From the NCBI RefSeq assembly GCF_030651995.1, contig NZ_JAUSBN010000021.1, forward strand, positions 1-64,000: 64,000 bases of DNA, given 5' to 3'. Position 1 is the first letter of the stretch. Each line of letters begins with the position of its first letter. Below, piece by piece: positions 38,957 to 47,280 of the stretch. The position numbers and the translations under genes were made by a program. This stretch comes from Reyranella sp. (GTDB lineage Bacteria > Pseudomonadota > Alphaproteobacteria > Reyranellales > Reyranellaceae). The notes below the pieces were generated by a model. That model searched no databases, was not told the DNA's origin, and saw nothing but the letters and a program-made list of their open reading frames with translations.

Positions 38957-39288
38957 TTGTCTTCTTCCTCCAGGAAGGTGGCGAGGCGATCGAGCTGTTG
39001 GGTCCAGTAGCGCTGGTAGTGGGCGAGCCAGTTCATCGCCTGCTCCATCGGCTCGGCCTTGAGCTGGCAGGTGACGGTGCGGCCGGACTTGGAGCGCACG
39101 ATCAGGCCGGCGTCGGAGAGCACGTCGAGATGCTTCATGATGGCCGGCAGCGAGACCGGGAAGGGCCGCGCCAGCTCGCTGACCGTGACGGCTTCCTCGG
39201 CGTCGAGGCGGGCCAGCAGCGCCCGTCGCGTCGGGTCGGCGAGGGCGGCGAAGGTGCGGTCGAGCGTGACGCTTTTATTGTTAACCAT
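38866..39288 (-). CDS. ArsR-family regulator with overlapping C-terminal tail
   Basis: 140 residues. The winged helix covers about 8-95: TFAALADPTRRALLARL, ELARPFPVSLPAIMKHLDVLSDAGLI. It lacks a CxC metal box, so it is likely not a metal sensor. The last 30 residues (Pro/Ser/Ala/Lys-rich, ASPASPSSAAS) are read from the start of the AHSA1 gene in another frame, an overlap of 91 nt. The operator palindrome at 39277-39300 includes its start codon, so it probably represses itself and the two genes after it. Confidence 0.85.
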   Translation of the reverse strand: MVNNKSVTLDRTFAALADPTRRALLARLDAEEAVTVSELARPFPVSLPAIMKHLDVLSDAGLIVRSKSGRTVTCQLKAEPMEQAMNWLAHYQRYWTQQLDRLATFLEEEDKWPASPASPSSAASTPRPRKSTKPGRSPKK

Positions 39289-39300
39289 AGAGTTAACAAT
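39277..39300. promoter_or_regulatory. Operator palindrome over the arsR start codon
   Basis: ATTGTTAAC-CATAGA-GTTAACAAT: perfect 9-bp arms, 6-nt spacer. The arsR ATG (39286-39288) lies at the left edge of the spacer, so a bound dimer would block initiation. TTAAC-type palindromes of this layout are common for ArsR-family autoregulation. Confidence 0.65.
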
Positions 39301-39335
39301 TAGGTGCCGACCCTGCAGGAGTCAAGCGGCGGCTG

Positions 39336-40079
39336 CTATTTCCCGAGCTTCTTGATCATCGCCTGGGCCGCGGCGGGATTGCGGACCTTGGCGCCGGAGA
39401 TGAAGTAGACGAAGGCGTCGCCCTTCTTCGCCCAGGCCTTGGCGCGCTTGGCCCACTTGTCGATGTCTGCCGGTTTGTAGCCGGTCTTCACCTTCTCCTC
39501 GGACTGCATCAGGCGGGCATAGGTGAAGTCGGCCGTCGGCTGGTCGATCTCGGGGAAATCCTTGTCGTGGGCATAGACGATCGCGGCGTTGTACTTGGCG
39601 GCAAGAGCGTAGAAGCGCTCGTCCTTGAAGCTGTCGTGCCTGACCTCCAGCGCATGGCGCAGCGGCAGCGTGCCGATCTCGCGCGGCAGCAGCTTCAGGA
39701 AGGCCTCGAAGTCCGCAGGCTCGAACTTCTTGGTGGCCATGAACTGCCAGTTGATCGGGCCCAGCCGGTCCTTCAGTTCGACCAGCCCCTGCGTCACGAA
39801 GCGCTGCACCGATTCGCCCGCGTCGGCCAGCACCTTTCGATTGGTGCAGAAGCGCGAGGCCTTGACGGCAAAGACGAAGCCGTCCGGCGTCTCGTCGCGC
39901 CACTTGGCCCAGCTTGCCGGCTTGAAGCTTGAATAATAGGTGCCGTTGATCTCGATCGAAGTGAGCTGCCGGCTGGCATATTCCAGCTCGCGCTTCTGGG
40001 TCAGGTCCTCGGGATAGAAGACGCCGCGCCACGGCTCGAAGGTCCAGCCGCCGATGCCGACAAGGATTTTTCCAGTCAT
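39336..40079 (-). CDS. DUF72 protein, TIM-barrel
   Basis: 247 residues. DUF72 (YecE family) proteins have a TIM barrel of unknown activity. The start ILVGIGGWTFEPWRGVFYPE, then LTSIEINGTYYSSFKPASWAKW, are the hallmark blocks. It probably has its own promoter in the 62 nt before the convergent-running USP gene upstream. A decayed 5' piece of a second copy lies at 42141-42264. Confidence 0.9.
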   Translation of the reverse strand: MTGKILVGIGGWTFEPWRGVFYPEDLTQKRELEYASRQLTSIEINGTYYSSFKPASWAKWRDETPDGFVFAVKASRFCTNRKVLADAGESVQRFVTQGLVELKDRLGPINWQFMATKKFEPADFEAFLKLLPREIGTLPLRHALEVRHDSFKDERFYALAAKYNAAIVYAHDKDFPEIDQPTADFTYARLMQSEEKVKTGYKPADIDKWAKRAKAWAKKGDAFVYFISGAKVRNPAAAQAMIKKLGK

Positions 40080-40141
40080 GGCGGGAAGTATAGCTCGAAA
40101 TGGAACTCAACAAGTCCGCTGCGGGCGCAGATGAGACGAGG

Positions 40142-40576
40142 CTAGGTTTTTGCCCGCACGACCAGAACCGGACAGGGGGCATTGCGCATGACGCTCTCGG
40201 CGACGCTCCCCAGCAGGGCGCGCTTTATGCCGCCCCGTCCATGGCTGCCGATCACGATCAGGTCGGCCGGCCAGTCCCTCGCGGCATTGACGATCTCGGT
40301 ATGCGGAGCACCGATCGGAACGAAGTCCAGGGCGGCCACCTGCTGCGGGAGGCGTTTGCGAAAATCGTCGATCAGCTTTCGCGCGTCCTCCTTGGCGGAG
40401 GCGACAAATACATCGGGTTGAATGCCGGTGTCGGCGGCGTTCACGAGTTCGGCGTCGATGACATGGACGAATGCCATCTCCGCTCCCGCGAGTTGCACCA
40501 ACTCTGCCGCGATATCAGCCGCGTGCGCCGAGATTGGCGCGCCGTCGACAGCCACGAGAATCTTCTGGAAGATCAC
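40142..40576 (-). CDS. Universal stress protein
   Basis: 144 residues, single UspA domain: FQKILVAVDGAPIS at the start, the nucleotide loop GSHGRGGIKRALLGSVAESVMRN, and PVLVVRA at the end. The G-x-x-G-x9-GS(S/V) pattern supports ATP binding. Proteins of this type often rise under low oxygen and stress. It diverges from the permease gene, and an FNR/FixK-like box lies between them. Confidence 0.92.
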   Translation of the reverse strand: MIFQKILVAVDGAPISAHAADIAAELVQLAGAEMAFVHVIDAELVNAADTGIQPDVFVASAKEDARKLIDDFRKRLPQQVAALDFVPIGAPHTEIVNAARDWPADLIVIGSHGRGGIKRALLGSVAESVMRNAPCPVLVVRAKT

Positions 40577-40695
40577 GAAAGCCTCCCTGATCTACGGCGA
40601 CAGGCCGAAGATGCGCTCGATGTGCAGCGGTAGCCCAGCTCCCGAGCCACGATCGCGGCGACGCTGGAACATTGCAAGTCTGGCCGGCCCGCTCC

Positions 40696-40709
40696 TTGCG
40701 GTGGATCAA
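40696..40709. promoter_or_regulatory. FNR/FixK-like box between USP and permease genes
   Basis: TTGCGGTGGATCAA matches the FixK/FNR consensus TTG(A/C)-N6-TCAA. It lies 120 nt upstream of the USP start and about 88 nt upstream of the permease start, so it could serve either direction. The rest of the 220-nt gap shows no gene I can support. Confidence 0.4.
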
Positions 40710-40796
40710 GGTGGCAGAGCGAGAGAAGGCCGAAGGTTCGTGTATCCATAGCGATCATTCTCAGGCTCTGCCAGATGACCTGAAAGGAGCAGCCGG

Positions 40797-41858
40797 ATGT
40801 CGATCGAATCGTCGTTGCGTCAGCCCGGCGGCGAACGTGACGCCACCTGGAGGTGGCTTGCCGCCACCGTGGCCGGTCTCGTCCTCTGGGGCTTGCTCTA
40901 TTCGCAACTCATCCCGTTCTCGGAATGGATCGTCTCGGTGCTGCCGGTCGAGCGCTCGAGCCACCTCGGCGAGGCAATCGCCTTCCTCGTTTACGATACG
41001 CCGAAGGTGCTCCTGCTTCTCACCCTGGTCGTGTTTGCCATGGGTATCGTGCGCAGCTTCTTCTCGCCCGAGAAGACACGCGCCATGCTGGCGGGGCGCG
41101 CCGAGGGCGTCGGCAACGTCGCTGCCGCCGGGCTTGGAATTCTGACGCCGTTTTGCTCGTGCTCGGCCGTGCCCCTGTTCATCGGCTTCGTCAGTGCCGG
41201 CGTGCCGCTGGGGGTCACTTTCTCGTTCCTGATCGCCGCGCCCATGATCAACGAGGTGGCCCTGGGCCTCCTGTTCGCGTTGGTCGGCTGGGAAGTGGCG
41301 CTGACCTATCTCGCCTTCGGCCTTTCCGTAGCGATCGTCGGCGGATTCGTCATCGGCAAGCTGAAGCTCGAGGGCTGGCTGGAGCCCTGGGTGCGCGAGA
41401 TCCGGGCCGGCGCCCTCGAGTTGCCCGACGAGCAGATCACGATCGTGGACCGCCTGAAGGCCGGCGTCGAGGCCGTGACGGATATCGTCGGGCGGGTGTG
41501 GATGTGGCTGATCGCGGGCATTGCCGCGGGCGCGCTGATTCACGGCTACGTGCCCGCCGAGCTGATGGTACGGATCATGGGGGCTGACGCCTGGTGGTCC
41601 GTGCCGGCAGCCGTCGCGCTCGGCATCCCGATGTACACGAACGCCGCCGGGATCATCCCGGTCGTGGAAGCCCTTCTCGGCAAGGGAGCCGCGCTCGGAA
41701 CGACGCTCGCCTTCATGATGAGCGTGATCGCCCTCTCGCTCCCCGAGATGATCATCCTGCGCAAGGTGCTGTCGCTGAAGCTGATCGCCGTGTTCGTGGC
41801 CGTCGTCGGCACCGGCATCCTGGCAGTCGGCTTCCTGTTCAATGCGCTGTTCCACTGA
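40797..41858 (+). CDS. Permease, DUF318/ArsP-YraQ family
   Basis: 353 residues with about eight membrane segments. The family mark is TPFCSCSAVPLFIGF, with adjacent cysteines thought to handle metal or thiol substrates, and IPMYTNAAGIIPV in the second half. Family members include ArsP, which expels methylarsenicals; the true substrate here is unknown. AGGAG precedes the ATG. Followed after 15 nt by a small thioredoxin-fold gene, a common partner for this permease. Confidence 0.85.
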   Translation: MSIESSLRQPGGERDATWRWLAATVAGLVLWGLLYSQLIPFSEWIVSVLPVERSSHLGEAIAFLVYDTPKVLLLLTLVVFAMGIVRSFFSPEKTRAMLAGRAEGVGNVAAAGLGILTPFCSCSAVPLFIGFVSAGVPLGVTFSFLIAAPMINEVALGLLFALVGWEVALTYLAFGLSVAIVGGFVIGKLKLEGWLEPWVREIRAGALELPDEQITIVDRLKAGVEAVTDIVGRVWMWLIAGIAAGALIHGYVPAELMVRIMGADAWWSVPAAVALGIPMYTNAAGIIPVVEALLGKGAALGTTLAFMMSVIALSLPEMIILRKVLSLKLIAVFVAVVGTGILAVGFLFNALFH

Positions 41859-41873
41859 CAGAGGAGAGATCCC

Positions 41874-42110
41874 ATGAAAGACGTTAAAATTCTCGGCCCC
41901 GGCTGTAAGCGCTGCGACGCCGCGGCCGAGATGGTCAAGACCGAAGCCGCCAAACTCGGCATCGCGGTGACGGTCGAGAAGGTGACCGACTACGCCGCGA
42001 TCGCCGGCTACGGAATCGCCTCGACGCCGGGCATCGTCGTCGAAGGCAAGGTCGTTCATGCGGGTGGACTGCCACGTCAGGACGCAATCGCCGGGTGGCT
42101 AAGAGCCTGA
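41874..42110 (+). CDS. Small thioredoxin-fold redox protein
   Basis: 78 residues with a CxxC site (GPGCKRCDAA) and the thioredoxin-fold cis-Pro segment ASTPGIVV. It belongs to the small 'redox-active disulfide' group found next to DUF318 permeases, probably reducing or delivering the transported ligand. AGAGGAGA stands before the ATG. Cytoplasmic, no signal. Confidence 0.88.
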   Translation: MKDVKILGPGCKRCDAAAEMVKTEAAKLGIAVTVEKVTDYAAIAGYGIASTPGIVVEGKVVHAGGLPRQDAIAGWLRA

Positions 42111-42567
42111 GCAGGTGAGGGCGCGGCAGGTCCAGGGGGATAGAGGGTAACGGCGCGCGGCGCGCCACCTGGCTTGGCTCGCCGGCTGGAACCTCGAATA
42201 GGAGGTGCTGCTGATCTCGATCGAGGTGAGCAGGTCCAGCCGCCGATGCGAAAGAAGTCGCCAGTTCCGGAAGGCGGTTGGACTTGAGTGAACCGAAGCA
42301 CGCTTTCCCACGCATGTGACGTGGCTTTGGGAAGCCGTGCGGACAGAATTGCCTCCTGATGCCGATGGCGGCTGCGGTGATCCCGAGTTCGTGAAGGCGC
42401 CGAGGAAGCGACAGGGTCGGGACGCCATTGCCTCGGCACGCCGTTCAGCTGGTGGATGGCGGTCCAGTCCAAAAGGCCGGCATTCCCATGACCTGGCGGA
42501 TCGCCTCGGTGTTGTCGCGTGAGAGTTTGGGATCGGCCGAAGGATGCTGGAGATCACGCCCGCGGCG
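42111..42567. other. Gene-poor stretch holding a decayed gene piece
   Basis: No intact gene in these 457 nt. The left part carries the DUF72 remnant (next entry). The remainder up to the hxlR stop at 42568 has no frame I can match to anything and shows no hairpin that stands out; it may be further decayed sequence. Confidence 0.6.
42141..42264 (-). pseudogene. Remnant of a DUF72 gene, N-terminal part
   Basis: One frame on the minus strand gives LTSIEISSTSYSRFQPASQA followed by RWRA, matching LTSIEINGTYYSSFKPASWA then KWRD of the intact DUF72 protein (39336-40079). Just before it, in another frame, FRIGGWT recalls the VGIGGWTF start, with the about 25 residues between missing. So this is a shortened, frameshifted copy of the 5' end. 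It lies 2 kb from the intact copy, beyond the USP-permease-thioredoxin module. Confidence 0.75.
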
Positions 42568-43047
42568 TCACCTGGACCTCAGCGCATTGCGTTCACGTGC
42601 CATTGCGGCTGACAGATGAGGCCGCGCGGTGATTGCGTCGATCGGATCGCCGCACGCCGAACAAACCAGGATGGGTCGGGTGGTTTGCCCGCAGCCCGTG
42701 TGCCGCAAGGCGACCGGCGGTGGCCCCTTTCCCGAGAGCCATTGGTCGCCCCACTCCTTGAGCGCAATGATCAGTGGCCACAGGTCGCGTCCCTTCCGCG
42801 TCAGCCGATATTCGTGCCTCGGCGGGTGCTCCGAATAGAGGCGGCGCTCGACGATGCCCTCGGCTTCGAACCTTCTCAATCGTCGGCTCAGGATGAGCGG
42901 AGAGGCACCGGTGAACTGCTGCAGTTCGTCGAACCGGTGTGATCCGAGGAACATCTCCCGCAAGATCATCAACGCCCAAGTGTCGCCCACGATCTCGATC
43001 GTACGGGCGACACTACAAGTCGATCGCGACAAGTCGGAGCGGCTCAT
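42568..43047 (-). CDS. HxlR-family transcriptional regulator
   Basis: 159 residues. Winged helix: SVARTIEIVGDTWALMILREMF, FDELQQFTGASPLILSRRLRRFEAEGIVERR. Cys12 near the start is in the position used by redox- or aldehyde-sensing members. A C-terminal tail adds CGQTT and CSACGDPI, which could be a small zinc knuckle. A palindrome 10-24 nt upstream of its ATG suggests autoregulation. It diverges from the GST gene, so it probably controls the detoxification run. Confidence 0.88.
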   Translation of the reverse strand: MSRSDLSRSTCSVARTIEIVGDTWALMILREMFLGSHRFDELQQFTGASPLILSRRLRRFEAEGIVERRLYSEHPPRHEYRLTRKGRDLWPLIIALKEWGDQWLSGKGPPPVALRHTGCGQTTRPILVCSACGDPIDAITARPHLSAAMARERNALRSR

Positions 43048-43056
43048 GTTGACTCA

Positions 43057-43071
43057 CTTCAATTATTGAAG
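43057..43071. promoter_or_regulatory. Likely HxlR operator
   Basis: CTTCAAT-T-ATTGAAG, a perfect 15-nt palindrome, lies 10 nt upstream of hxlR and about 100 nt upstream of the divergent GST gene. An AT-rich site like this in GC-rich DNA is a good operator candidate. Confidence 0.55.
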
Positions 43072-43169
43072 CTACGCTCGCACAGGCGGTCGGCCGATTC
43101 AATCAGTCTTGCCGGTCGTCCGGTCGCACCGCACGCGCCGGCACATCTGCTTCGGCCACGAGGAACGTC

Positions 43170-43775
43170 ATGAAGATCTACCACGCCCCAAACACCCGCT
43201 CGGTCCGCATCGTCTGGCTGTTCGAGGAATTGGGGCTGCCGTACGATCTCGAAAAGCACAAGCTCGGTGATCCCGGCATGCGCTCGCCCGAGTATCTCAA
43301 GGTCCATCCGATGGGCCGGGTGCCGGCCCTGCAGGATGGCGACACCACGATCTTCGAGTCGGGTGCGATCGTTCAGTATGTTCTCGCCAAGCATGGCAAG
43401 GGGCGCCTGGTGCCGGACACGGCCTCGCCGGAGTTCCCGCAGTATCTGCAATGGCTGCATTACGCCGAGGGCATGATCATGCCGCCGGTGAACATCATCG
43501 TGGTCGAAACCATCCTCCTTCCGCCGGATCGTCGCAATCAGGTCAACGTCGACCGAGCCACCAAGCTCCTGTCGCGCATGCTCGGCGCCATCGACGTCCA
43601 TCTCGCCGGACGCGAATTCCTCGCCGGAGACTTCAGCGGCGCCGACATCATGACCGGGCATGCCTGCACGGTGGCGCGCCGGCTTGGAGCGGACGTCTCT
43701 GACAAGCCCAACGTCGCCGCCTATATCGAGCGGTTGAATGCGCGGCCGGCCCTGAAGCGCGCCTGGGCGGCGTGA
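43170..43775 (+). CDS. Glutathione S-transferase
   Basis: 201 residues. The thioredoxin-like N-domain begins IYHAPNTRSVRIVWLFEELGLPY, has the GSH-site block GRVPALQDGD, then ESGAIVQYV; the helical C-domain contains FLAGDFSGADIM, the folding motif. The Ser in NTRSVR is the probable catalytic residue, as in many bacterial GSTs. It heads the run GST, enoyl-CoA hydratase, nitroreductase, MFS, isomerase, all on this strand. Confidence 0.92.
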   Translation: MKIYHAPNTRSVRIVWLFEELGLPYDLEKHKLGDPGMRSPEYLKVHPMGRVPALQDGDTTIFESGAIVQYVLAKHGKGRLVPDTASPEFPQYLQWLHYAEGMIMPPVNIIVVETILLPPDRRNQVNVDRATKLLSRMLGAIDVHLAGREFLAGDFSGADIMTGHACTVARRLGADVSDKPNVAAYIERLNARPALKRAWAA

Positions 43776-44590
43776 TGTCCCGGGCGGTCGATACCGGCAC
43801 GGACCAGCTTCTGTGCGCGGTGGCGGACCACGTCGCCACCGTGTCGTTCAACCGGCCGGAGAAGCGCAACGCGCTGGGCGATGTCGTCACGCCCGCGCTG
43901 CGCGAGATCCTGCTCGTGCTGGAGGCCGATCCGGACGTCCGCGCGATCATCCTCACCGGCGTCGGCAAGTCCTTCTGCGCCGGTGGCGACGTCAAGGGCA
44001 TGGCCGGCGGCAGCCCCGACGATCGCACGATCGACGACAGGATTCGCGCGCTCCAGCACCGCCAGCAGACCCTGACCCTGCGCCTGTACGAGCTGGCGAA
44101 GCCAACCATCGCCGCCCTGCCGGGCGCCGCTGCCGGGGCGGGCATGTCGATCGCGCTCGCGTGCGACATCAGGATCGGCGCAACCAGCGCCTTCTATGCG
44201 TCCGGCTTTGCCGCGATCGGGCTCTCGGGCGACTATGGCGGCTCGTGGCAGCTCACGCAGATCGTCGGCCCGGCGAAGGCAAAGGAGATCTACTTCACCG
44301 GGCGCCGCGTGTACGCCGAGGAGGCATTGGCGCTGGGCCTGCTGAACGAGGTCGTCGCCGACGAAGACCTGGCGACCCGGGCGGCCGAGCTGGCGAAGCA
44401 GATTGCCAGCGGCCCGCCGCTTGCCCTCCGATACATGAAGCAGAACATCAACCGTGCCACGCAGGCCGACTTCAGGACCTGTCTCGACTGGGAAGCCGAT
44501 CGCCTGGTCCGGGTCGCGCAGACCCAGGACCACAAGGAGGCGGTGCGCGCCTTCATCGAGAAGCGCCCGCCGGTCTTCAAGGGCGCCTAG
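43775..44590 (+). CDS. Enoyl-CoA hydratase/isomerase-family protein
   Basis: 271 residues, crotonase fold. Oxyanion segments ADHVATVSFNRPEKRNAL and GVGKSFCAGGDVKGMAGG, then AALPGAAAGAGMSIALACDIRIG. The ATG at 43775 overlaps the GST stop by one base (TGATG), so they are coupled. The acidic catalytic Glu pair is not plain at both places, so hydratase or isomerase activity is unclear. Confidence 0.88.
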   Translation: MSRAVDTGTDQLLCAVADHVATVSFNRPEKRNALGDVVTPALREILLVLEADPDVRAIILTGVGKSFCAGGDVKGMAGGSPDDRTIDDRIRALQHRQQTLTLRLYELAKPTIAALPGAAAGAGMSIALACDIRIGATSAFYASGFAAIGLSGDYGGSWQLTQIVGPAKAKEIYFTGRRVYAEEALALGLLNEVVADEDLATRAAELAKQIASGPPLALRYMKQNINRATQADFRTCLDWEADRLVRVAQTQDHKEAVRAFIEKRPPVFKGA

Positions 44591-44647
44591 TCGCGCGCGG
44601 CGCCTCGCGGCAGGTCGACAGCAGCATTGCCACCAAAGGGAAATCCC

Positions 44648-45322
44648 ATGAACGTTCTGGACGCCATCGCAAGCCGCAAGTCGATCCGCGCCTTCCGGCC
44701 CGATCCGGTGCCGAAGGACACGATCGAGAAGATCCTGCAGGTCTCGCAGCGTGCGCCGAGCGGCACCAATACGCAGCCGTGGCACGTCTACGTCTGCGCC
44801 GGCGCCGTCAAGCAGGCCATCACCGACGACGTGCTCGCGCTCGTGCGCAGCGGCGGCGGGGAGAAGTACGAGGACTACGACTACTATCCGCCGGAGTGGA
44901 AGCCTGTGCACCGCGATCGCCGTCGCGGCGTCGGCTGGTCGCTCTATGGCCTCGTCGGCGTTCCCAAGGGGGACCGCGTCGCCAGCGCCCGGCAGGCGGC
45001 CCGCAACTTCCTGTTCTTCGACGCGCCGGTCGGCCTGTTCGTGACGGTGGATTCCTACCTGGGCCGCGGCAACTGGGCGGATGCCGGCATGTACCTGCAG
45101 ACGATCATGCTCGCGGCCCGGGAGTTCGGCCTCGACACCTGCCCGCAGGCGGCGTGGATCCCGTATCAGAAGCCCGTTTTCAAGCATCTGGGCATTCCGG
45201 CGGACCAGGCGCTCGTCTCCGGCCTGGCGCTGGGCTTCGCCGATCATTCCAAGATCGAGAACACGCTGGTGAGCGAGCGCGAGGCCCTGGCCAATGTCGC
45301 GCATTTCCACGGGTTCGATTGA
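44648..45322 (+). CDS. Nitroreductase-family FMN oxidoreductase
   Basis: 224 residues. Family blocks are ASRKSIRAFRPDPVP (FMN-binding Arg residues), QRAPSGTNTQPW (APSGxNxQPW signature) and ALGFADHSKIENT. These flavoproteins use NAD(P)H to reduce nitro groups, quinones or enones. AAAGGGAAA precedes the ATG at 44648. Third gene of the detoxification run, 57 nt after the hydratase. Confidence 0.9.
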   Translation: MNVLDAIASRKSIRAFRPDPVPKDTIEKILQVSQRAPSGTNTQPWHVYVCAGAVKQAITDDVLALVRSGGGEKYEDYDYYPPEWKPVHRDRRRGVGWSLYGLVGVPKGDRVASARQAARNFLFFDAPVGLFVTVDSYLGRGNWADAGMYLQTIMLAAREFGLDTCPQAAWIPYQKPVFKHLGIPADQALVSGLALGFADHSKIENTLVSEREALANVAHFHGFD

Positions 45323-45397
45323 GCCGATCTCGCACGCGCGTTGGGACAGGGGCGGTAACCTTCCGAGGACAGACATGAACACCCGGCAGCGCGCCGC

Positions 45398-46575
45398 ATG
45401 AAGACCGCAGCCCGGGCGCGGCCCTGGCTGGTGCTGGCCGGCCTTGCGCTGGGCGTCTGCGTGACCCACGGCTTTGCCCGCCTGGCCTACGGTCTGCTGC
45501 TTCCGGCGATGAAGTCCGAGATGGGGTGGACCTACGCGCAAGCCGGCTGGCTGAATACCGCCAACGCACTGGGCTACCTCGGGGGCGCAGTGCTCACCAT
45601 GTTGATCATCCGCCGCGTCTCCCCCGCACGCATCTTCGCCTTCGGCATGGCCACCACCGCCGTGGCCCTGCTGGCCACGGGGCTGGACGCCGGGTTGGCG
45701 TGGCAGACGTTCTGGCGCTTCGCCGTGGGCCTGCTGGGGGCGCTGTCGTTCTCCACCGCGGGCGCGCTCGCGGCGGGGCTGTTCCCGGGTGATGCACGCC
45801 GCAGCGCGCTGGCCATCGCCATAGTATTCGGCGCGGGGGGTGGCCTGGGCGTGGTGCTGACCGGCGGGAGCTTGCCGCTGATGCTGGACACATGGGGACC
45901 GGCGTCGTGGCCGGTGGGCTGGATGGCCATCGGTGCCGTCAGCCTTTGTGCCCTGCCGCTCGGCCTATGGGCGGCCTCGCGGCTGCACGCGCCGGTGCAG
46001 GCGGGACTGACCGAGCCGACGCCCTTGCCGGTGCGCCGCATGCTGCCCGTGATGGCCGGCTATGCGTGCTTCGGCCTCGGCTACTTCGTCTACCTGACTT
46101 TCCTGTCTGCGTGGATGAGCGAGCAGCGGGCGAGCGCCGGCTTCATCGCCTTCGTGTGGGTCGTGCTGGGCGCCAGCATCTGCGTGTCGCCGTTCGTGTG
46201 GCGGCGCGTCATGGCGCGCCATGCCTCGGGCTTGCCGATGGCCTTGATCATGACCTGCATCGCCATCGGCACCGCTTTGCCGGTGGTGTTGCCGAAAGGG
46301 CCCGTGTTGCTGGTGTCGGCAGTGGTCTTCTCTTCATGGTCCCCGGCGCGGGTGCTAACTTCGTGCGGCAGAACCTGCCGCCACAAGCCTGGGGAAGCGC
46401 CATCAGCCTGTTTACGCTGATCTTTGCCGTGGCCCAGATCGCGGGCCCCTACGGAGCCGGGCTGGTGGCAGACCTGTTCGGCAACATCGGCATCAGTCTG
46501 CTGGTGGCCGCGGGCGTGTTGATGACCGGCGCGGCGCTGGCCCTTTTGCAACGGCCTCTTCAACAGGCCAAGTGA
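45398..46575 (+). pseudogene. MFS transporter (YbfB/YjiJ type), frameshifted
   Basis: Frame 1 runs 45398-46420 and gives 12-TM MFS sequence up to VLLVSAVVF near 46330, then turns to nonsense (SSWSPARVL). A frame shifted by one picks up exactly there with LFMVPGAGANFVRQNL and continues to 46575, finishing the transporter. Total span 1178 nt is one base short of a multiple of three, so one base (or four) is missing. Whole, it would be about 392 residues, the family's usual size. Either a real pseudogene or a sequencing error. TTG leucine codons seem more frequent than in neighbours, suggesting recent arrival. Confidence 0.8.
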
Positions 46576-46603
46576 GTACCATGTACCCTCGGAGGGTTTG
46601 ATC

Positions 46604-47224
46604 ATGAGTCCAAAAGTCGAGTTTCACTTCGATTTCGGCAGCCCCAACGCCTATTTCTGCCACAAGGTCCTGCCCGCCCTTGCGGCGCGGACCGGCGTGC
46701 AGATCGCCTATGTTCCGGTGCTGCTCGGCGGCGTCTTCAAGCTGACCAACAACCAGCCACCCATGGTGCAGTTCAAGGGCATCAGGAACAAGGGCGAGTA
46801 CGCGCAGCGCGAGACCGAGCGGTTCATCCGCAAGCACGGTCTCACCGGGTTCCGGAGGAACCCGCATTTCCCCGTCAACACCGTGCAGATCATGCGCGGC
46901 GCACTGGTCGCCGAGTGCGATGGATTCTTCGACCGCTACGTCGATCAGGTTTTCCGCCATATGTGGGAGGAGCCGAAGAAGATGGACGATGCCGCGGTCA
47001 TCCAGGACGCGCTCGATGCCTCGGGACTCGATGGCCGGGCGATCCTCGATCGCACCCAGGAGCAGTCGATCAAGGACAAGCTGATCGCGAACACCGAGGC
47101 GTCGGTGGCGCGCGGCAACTTCGGCAGCCCGACATTCTTCGTCGGCGACGAAATGTATTTCGGCAAGGACCGGTTGCGGGAGGTCGAGGAAGAGATCGTC
47201 TCCGCCACGCAGCGCGCGCGATGA
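46604..47224 (+). CDS. 2-hydroxychromene-2-carboxylate isomerase-like DsbA-family protein
   Basis: 206 residues. The start VEFHFDFGSPNAYFCHKVLP, with the Ser in place of the DsbA Cys, is typical of kappa-GST-related isomerases that use GSH in naphthalene breakdown (HCCA isomerase). The closing GNFGSPTFFVGDEMYFGKDRL block matches too. A GGAGGG site is 7 nt before ATG 46604. The real substrate is not sure, but it completes a GSH-linked detoxification set with the GST gene. Confidence 0.87.
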   Translation: MSPKVEFHFDFGSPNAYFCHKVLPALAARTGVQIAYVPVLLGGVFKLTNNQPPMVQFKGIRNKGEYAQRETERFIRKHGLTGFRRNPHFPVNTVQIMRGALVAECDGFFDRYVDQVFRHMWEEPKKMDDAAVIQDALDASGLDGRAILDRTQEQSIKDKLIANTEASVARGNFGSPTFFVGDEMYFGKDRLREVEEEIVSATQRAR

Positions 47225-47280
47225 GGCGCATCTAGAGAAGGGACCCGCTTGGGCCGAGCTTCCTTCAAGGCGCAGCCAGT

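Noticed and set aside
40577..40796. Short minus-strand frames suggesting a further gene in the USP/permease gap
   Set aside because: No match to any family, no ribosome site, and the gap is better explained as a shared divergent promoter region.
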